Positions 37,565 through 42,153 of a stretch of 42,153 nt of DNA are shown piece after piece. Source of the DNA: Ascoidea tarda (nom. inval.) (lineage: Eukaryota > Ascomycota > Saccharomycetes > Ascoideales > Ascoideaceae); the NCBI GenBank assembly GCA_030560485.1, contig JAKTTS010000076.1, forward strand, positions 1 to 42,153, in the 5' to 3' direction. Made by a program: the position numbers and the translations under genes. The notes below the pieces were generated by a model. The model was not told the origin of the DNA and ran no database searches. It worked only from the letters and a program-made list of their open reading frames with translations. Positions within the stretch are counted from its first letter, which is position 1, and every line of letters begins with the position of its first letter.

Positions 37565-38587
37565 TCAATGATTTGATTCATTACTAATAACTAATCAACA
37601 ATTGACAATTAAAAATTATAATATGATATAGTATGATATAACATCGCATAATATAATATAACACAGAAAAATACAAAATATCTTATTCTTATTCTTATTC
37701 TTATTCTTAACCATAACCTTATGATTATTTCTATCCTTATACTCATACTTAAGTACCAGAAAATTAGTAGTTTATAGCTCTTAATCTATAGCTCATAGTT
37801 TATAGTTTATAGTTTATAGTTTTTTGTTTGTATTTTAAATAATGTTTATGTTTATTCTAATCTCTAATTACCTGAATTGAATCAAACTGAATCAATTTGA
37901 ATTAAATTGAATTAAATTTCATTGTAAAATCAAAAGATTATCTTCAAAACCCATTATTATAATATACTATATAATAAATGAAATCAAAACTAAAAACTAA
38001 AACCAAAAGAATTTAAAACATAGAATAAAATAGAGAACTTTGAAAATAACACAATTAACAAGCCAAATTCTCTATTAAGTTAAATAAAAAAAAAATAAAA
38101 CAAACAAACAAACAAAAAAAAAAATAACAAAAATAACAAAAAAAACAAAAAATTTTGATAAGCTTTTAAGAAATTTTGAATATAACCTTAAATGATTTTT
38201 TAATTTCCTAATTTTAATTTTGATTCTACTTTATCTTTATTATTTGTTTATAAGAAAATGAAATCTAATGTGGGATGGTATTGTGAAATGATATTGTAAA
38301 AAATAGTATTAAAAAATAGTATTAAAAAATAGTAATTTTCATAATTTTTACTTAATTTTTGATTTTTTTGTTTGATTTTTTTTTTTGTATTGAACTAAAA
38401 GAAAGCAAATAAATTAAAACCAATTTAACGAAATGATTATTATGTTTGGTAAAAATACGGATTAGAAAATAAATGAGAAAAAAAGAAATCATCAGATATA
38501 CATATAATTTATTCTATTAGTTTAATAATTATCAAGTATTGAGTATTAACTATTAAGTATTAAGTACTAGGTGTTGAGTGTTAATTA
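37565..38587. other. AT-rich intergenic region with short tandem repeats
   Basis: 1.0 kb between the convergent 3' ends of TPT1 and the C2H2 gene. It holds (TTATTC)n at 37682-37709, (TTTATAG)n near 37795-37820, A/C tracts at 38085-38150 and TATTAAG-like repeats near 38530-38575. I see no gene. Confidence 0.8.
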
Positions 38588-39907
38588 TCAATTATTAATA
38601 TCACGAAGTAAATACTTGTCTTCATATTCATCATCCAAATCATTAAAACTATTTTTATTTATATTATCATTTCTGTAACTAGAGGACAATGAAGTTGAAT
38701 TTGAGTCTATTGATAATCTTCTTAATTTATTATTGTTATTTATATTATTACTGTTGATATTTTTGGTGTTATTGGTATTAAAATTGTTAATATTATTAGC
38801 ATTTGTTTTGTTAATAAAACCGTTATTATTTTTACCATTATTATCTAAATAAGTTGTAAATTTATTTGAATTATTGATATTATTCAAATTTTCATATTCA
38901 ATTTCACTTTTCAATATAAATTTTTCGTTATTAGAGTTTTTATTAGGATTGTTATTAGAGTTATTTTTGGTATTGTTTTTCATGTTATTATTATTAGTAT
39001 TATTGCTAGTGTTGTTGTTGTCAACCTCCATGGTAATATCTTTATTGCTATTATCATTTGATAGCTGTTGAGATAATTTACTCTTTAGAGGTTTATTTGG
39101 AGGAAATTTTTCATTCATTGAAACCAATATACTAGCAGCTTCTAATAACTGGACTTGTTGATGTTTTGAAATTAATAACTTTTTAGTATAGTTCCATTCA
39201 GGAGTATGTTCCCATAGATGTTTAGCTAAACTCGATATATGTTTATAACCCTTTCCACAGGCCTCGCATTTGATATCATGTTTTAACCTGCCAGATTCAC
39301 CCTCTGAGATTCTTCTAATAACAAACTCCCTTGTCAATAGAGGAGGATTGCTGTTGATGCTATTGCTGGTGTCTATTTTATACTCGCTAGAAAATGGGTT
39401 GTTGTTGTTAATGCTGTTTGAGCTGTTGCTCAAATGGCGCAAGGGAGGAAGAGAGTAAGGTAGAGACGAAGAGTTTGCTCTTGGTTTTGCTGGAATAGCA
39501 TAGGGAGAAGTAGTAGAGGATCGTCTTTTAGGTAGGTTGTGGTTATGAATATGGTTATTGAGGTAGGAATGGTTGACATTAAGATGATTGCTCTTGCCGA
39601 GAGAGCTGTTCAAGCTGTGGTGGTTGCTGTTGTTGGGATTACTGGCAGTGTGCGTGTTGTTTGTGGTGCTTGTACTGCCATTATTGTTGATAATGCTGCT
39701 GGTTAAAAAGGACTGTGCAGTACCATTGAGGTGAAGATTTGCAGGTAGAGAGGAAGGAACAATTGAGCTGTTGCCAGACTTTGCTACAGAGGAGGAGGCA
39801 GCAGAAGAGGCAGAAGAGGCAGCTGGAGAATCAATGTCGATGTTCATATTGATGTTCATGTTCATGTTGATGCTGGAAGGATTTAAATTCTGAGAATATA
39901 ACGTCAT
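38588..39907 (-). CDS. Fungal single-finger C2H2 protein (HLWEH type)
   Basis: A 439-residue protein with one C2H2 finger in a strongly conserved block. The block runs from FVIRRISEGESGRLKHDIK through CEACGKGYKHISSLAKHLWE (Cys 214 and 217, His 230 and 234) to LLISKHQQVQLLEAASILVS. I know this block as a conserved fungal arrangement but cannot name the orthologue with confidence. The flanks are low-complexity: Ser/Asn-rich before the finger, and Asn-rich after it up to the acidic end YEDKYLLRDINN. Probably a nuclear regulator, by inference from the finger. ATG 39907 is the first in frame; the frame runs 23 codons further back to a TTG without a Met. Confidence 0.85.
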   Translation of the reverse strand: MTLYSQNLNPSSINMNMNINMNIDIDSPAASSASSAASSSVAKSGNSSIVPSSLPANLHLNGTAQSFLTSSIINNNGSTSTTNNTHTASNPNNSNHHSLNSSLGKSNHLNVNHSYLNNHIHNHNLPKRRSSTTSPYAIPAKPRANSSSLPYSLPPLRHLSNSSNSINNNNPFSSEYKIDTSNSINSNPPLLTREFVIRRISEGESGRLKHDIKCEACGKGYKHISSLAKHLWEHTPEWNYTKKLLISKHQQVQLLEAASILVSMNEKFPPNKPLKSKLSQQLSNDNSNKDITMEVDNNNTSNNTNNNNMKNNTKNNSNNNPNKNSNNEKFILKSEIEYENLNNINNSNKFTTYLDNNGKNNNGFINKTNANNINNFNTNNTKNINSNNINNNNKLRRLSIDSNSTSLSSSYRNDNINKNSFNDLDDEYEDKYLLRDINN

Positions 39908-40604
39908 ATTATAGATTATAGGAGTGGAAACATAAACAATAACAGTAAACAGTAAATAACACTTGAGCAATGACAAGTAAAGAGTAGAGCAGATGGATAC
40001 TGGAATAATCAGAGTAGGTATTATTAATATTACAAATCTTATTGAGTGTTCTGTTCAGAATATTTGGTATAGATTTATGTTATTTTTACTTTTGTTTTTA
40101 TTTTTTAAAACTTATTTTGTTGTGAAAAGATAAACAAACCAATAAAAACCCACTCTCAAATTTTTTTTTCCTGCACCAAAATTTTTTCACTTTAAAATTA
40201 TTTTTCATTTTTCATTTTTCACCCTTTCCCGGAACTCGGTCGGAACTAATCAGAATTCAGACCAAGGGACTTTGTTATCACGTGATGATGCATGCTCTTG
40301 TGTAACATTGCAGAAAAGTATGCAATGCTTTCTGAAGTTGTTGCACACTCTTGTATGCAGTAGGCCGTTACTTTCTGCTGCATGTGCATTGCACCCTCGA
40401 CAGTGGTAAATAATATCACGTGCAGTTGCGATTTTCCTGATTTCGATGGTGATTTGATCCACTTCCCCAATATCAACAGAATATAAATAGAGCTCACTCC
40501 TTGATGTGACTTTAGCTCTTCGATCGCTCTTTTCTATTTTTTGTGTTTACATTTACTCAATTTCTGCTGTCCTCTTCTTTTTTTTGGTCTGTATTTTTGT
40601 TGCG
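39908..40604. promoter_or_regulatory. Divergent C2H2 gene / PRX1 promoter region
   Basis: 697 bp. The PRX1 half holds two CACGTG E-boxes, the first within the palindrome TCACGTGA (40278-40285), the second at 40417-40422. Between them are several GCATG/TGCA words and two similar CTCTTGT stretches. A TATAAATA box is at 40482-40489, 116 bp before the PRX1 ATG. CACGTG is bound by Cbf1-type bHLH factors in yeasts. Confidence 0.6.
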
Positions 40605-41387
40605 ATGCTATCTAGATTATCCTTCTCAATTTCTCCAGCTGCCTCGAGATTGTTAAGAGCTTCCTCGGTTCAAGCTCAATATCTCTCCTTTCGAAGATTT
40701 AATTCCTCTCTCGACTTCACAAAAGATCCTCCAATTATTCGTATTAACTCAATTGCACCAAATTTTAATGCTACTACTAATGAAGGTGCAATTGATTTCC
40801 ACGATTTCATTACAAAGTCCAATTCTTGGGTTATTTTGTTTTCACATCCAGCTGATTTCACTCCAGTTTGCACAACTGAATTGAACGAATTCAACTCACT
40901 AATCTCGCAATTTAGCGAAAAAAATGCAAAGTTGATTGCGTTATCCACTGACGACGTTAAAAGTCACTTGGAATGGATCAAAGATTTAGAAGAAATCTCA
41001 AAGAAAAAATTCCAATTCCCAATTATTGATGATTCAGATAAAAAGATTTCATATGTTTATAACATGATTGACCAAGAATCTTTCAAAAATTTAGCAACCA
41101 ACACAATTGTCCAAACAATTAGATCGGTTTACATAATTGATCCCTCAAAGAAAGTTAGAGCCATTATAACCTATCCACCATCCGTTGGTAGAAACACTTC
41201 TGAAGTTTTAAGAGCCCTCGAAGCCTTGCAAACAACTGATAAATTTGGCGTGGCCACTCCTGTCAATTGGCAAAAGGGTCAAAAAGTTATTATTTCCCCA
41301 ACTTTATCTGATGCTGATGCTAAAAAGAAATTTGGTGATTTCACAGCTGTCAAACCTTATTTACGTTACACCAATTTAAAAGAATAA
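40605..41387 (+). CDS. PRX1: Prx1, mitochondrial 1-Cys peroxiredoxin
   Basis: A 260-residue thiol peroxidase that reduces H2O2 and organic peroxides in the mitochondrion, with thioredoxin/glutathione recycling the enzyme. The N-terminus (1-35, rich in Ser, Arg and Ala, no acidic residue) is a clear presequence. The peroxidatic Cys is C89 in DFTPVCTTE, followed by LSTDDVKSHLEWIKD and the dimer region. The C-terminal AVKPYLRYT is typical of the Prx6 group. ATG 40605 is chosen because the frame upstream lacks an ATG and a presequence follows directly. S. cerevisiae Prx1 has 261 residues. Confidence 0.96.
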   Translation: MLSRLSFSISPAASRLLRASSVQAQYLSFRRFNSSLDFTKDPPIIRINSIAPNFNATTNEGAIDFHDFITKSNSWVILFSHPADFTPVCTTELNEFNSLISQFSEKNAKLIALSTDDVKSHLEWIKDLEEISKKKFQFPIIDDSDKKISYVYNMIDQESFKNLATNTIVQTIRSVYIIDPSKKVRAIITYPPSVGRNTSEVLRALEALQTTDKFGVATPVNWQKGQKVIISPTLSDADAKKKFGDFTAVKPYLRYTNLKE

Positions 41388-41823
41388 TCCAAAATAATTA
41401 GTTAATATTATTTTTCAATATCGTATTTTCTACTTTTTTTCCCTGAATTATTCCTCAATTTTATTATTCCCCTAAGTAGCCACAATAAACATTCTTATCA
41501 AAATCTTATATATTAAAGTAAATAAGTAAATGAGTAAATGCACATTATACACAAAAAAAACTAAAAAGAATAAAATAAAACCAACTAAACTGTTAAACTA
41601 TTAAATTATTAATTAAACAACATGAAATGAATAAAAAAAATTATAACAAAAAAAAATCATAATAAATAAAAATAAAAGTTTGGAAAGTTATATAAAAAAA
41701 AAAAATATAAAAAAAAATCCATTAACAATTAAATTCTTAAATTCTAAGATTCCCGAATTACTTAATTCTTAGACTCTTGAGTGAACAAATTAATATACTA
41801 TTATTTCATTTAAATAACATTAA
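41388..41823. other. AT-rich convergent 3' region
   Basis: 436 bp of A- and T-rich sequence between PRX1 and the gene at the right edge, with A runs near 41690-41720. I see nothing else in it. Confidence 0.8.
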
Positions 41824-42098
41824 TCAAAATTCGGGTTTCATGTTCATATCTAACCATCCTAAAAAATCATCTGTTCCTTCCATCCAATCGAAGTTTTGAT
41901 TTTGAAAAAAATTGTCAAATTGAAAATCTTTATCAATGTTATTGTTATTATTGTTACCACCAACTATCTGTTGCAGTTGCAGCTGTTGCATTTGTTGCTG
42001 GTATTGATTATGATGTGGTGTCATTATATTCATTCCATTTCCAACAGAGTTTGGTGTGCCTCCTTGCGATGTCATATTAATGGGATTCATATTATTGC

Positions 42099-42153
<55 letters not shown>
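41824..42153 (-). CDS. C-terminal end of an Asn/Gln-rich probable regulator (partial)
   Basis: The last 109 codons of a gene that enters from the right edge. Reading from the edge: a run of 18 AAT (Asn) codons, then SNNMNPINMTSQGG, a Gln-rich stretch (QYQQQMQQLQLQQI), six more Asn, and an acidic-aromatic end with FDWMEGTDDFLGWLDMN, closing KPEF. Acidic-aromatic ends of this sort act as activation domains in fungal transcription factors, often zinc-cluster proteins. That role is inference; the DNA-binding part is not in the window. Confidence 0.75.
42100..42153. repeat. (ATT)18 microsatellite coding poly-Asn
   Basis: Uninterrupted ATT trinucleotides up to the window edge, read on the minus strand as AAT Asn codons of the partial gene. 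The assembly may have ended here because of the repeat. Confidence 0.95.

Noticed and set aside
40278-40500. Point centromere (CDEI-like TCACGTGA)
   Set aside because: No CDEIII-like TTCCGAA element follows an AT-rich stretch, and the site lies in the PRX1 promoter.
1-42153. tRNA, rRNA and CRISPR
   Set aside because: No T-arm GGTTCGA-type box paired with an A box and cloverleaf was found on either strand, no rRNA core sequence, and no spaced direct repeats.

Overview
The window is nuclear DNA of an ascomycete budding yeast (Saccharomycotina). The genes are compact and almost intron-free, and the proteins are recognisable yeast orthologues: Cdc123, PP2A catalytic subunit, Bna4, Jjj1, Smc2, Sqs1, Atg4, Coq6, Cwc25, Mzm1, Tpt1 and Prx1. 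The DNA is very AT-rich between genes and proteins carry long Asn, Gln and Ser tracts. The introns seen have a TACTAAT- or TATTAAC-type branch point. A Mei2-type RNA-binding protein and a uric-acid-pathway decarboxylase, both absent from S. cerevisiae, point to a lineage outside the Saccharomyces group. In-frame CTG codons are almost absent, which would fit a yeast with a reassigned CUG codon, but this is not proven here.

Layout. 1-4.9 kb: the 3' exon of a Mei2-like gene converges on CDC123; then the PP2A catalytic gene; then an OHCU decarboxylase with a 3' intron that creates a peroxisomal C-terminus. 4.9-7.0 kb: a spacer and a three-finger C2H2 factor gene interrupted by one in-frame TAA. 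7.0-13.3 kb: a 6.3-kb gene-poor tract of AT-rich simple repeats with islands of higher GC that look coding but are not recognised. 13.3-19.1 kb: a class II aldolase-like gene, BNA4 and JJJ1, all on the minus strand. 19.1-30.6 kb: SMC2 (+), an unrecognised coiled-coil protein (-), SQS1 (-) and ATG4 (+), the last two sharing a 298-bp divergent promoter. 30.6-32.8 kb: a spacer with unassigned open frames and an Sfk1/FRAG1/DRAM-type membrane protein split across two frames at a T6 run. 33.1-37.6 kb: COQ6, CWC25, MZM1 and TPT1. 38.6-42.15 kb: a single-finger C2H2 protein, PRX1, and the C-terminus of a probable regulator that runs off the right edge.

The genes form no single pathway, as is normal for a yeast chromosome. 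Loose themes are mitochondria (BNA4 on the outer membrane, COQ6, MZM1, PRX1), RNA processing (SQS1, CWC25, TPT1), ribosome and initiation-factor assembly (JJJ1, CDC123), and purine breakdown with a peroxisomal signal. No rRNA, tRNA, CRISPR array or intact mobile element was found.

The observations most worth following are the intron-dependent PTS1 of the decarboxylase, the in-frame TAA in the zinc-finger gene, the split Sfk1-like gene, a 31-bp perfect inverted repeat directly before the CDC123 start codon, the near absence of CTG codons, and the 6.3-kb gene-poor tract.
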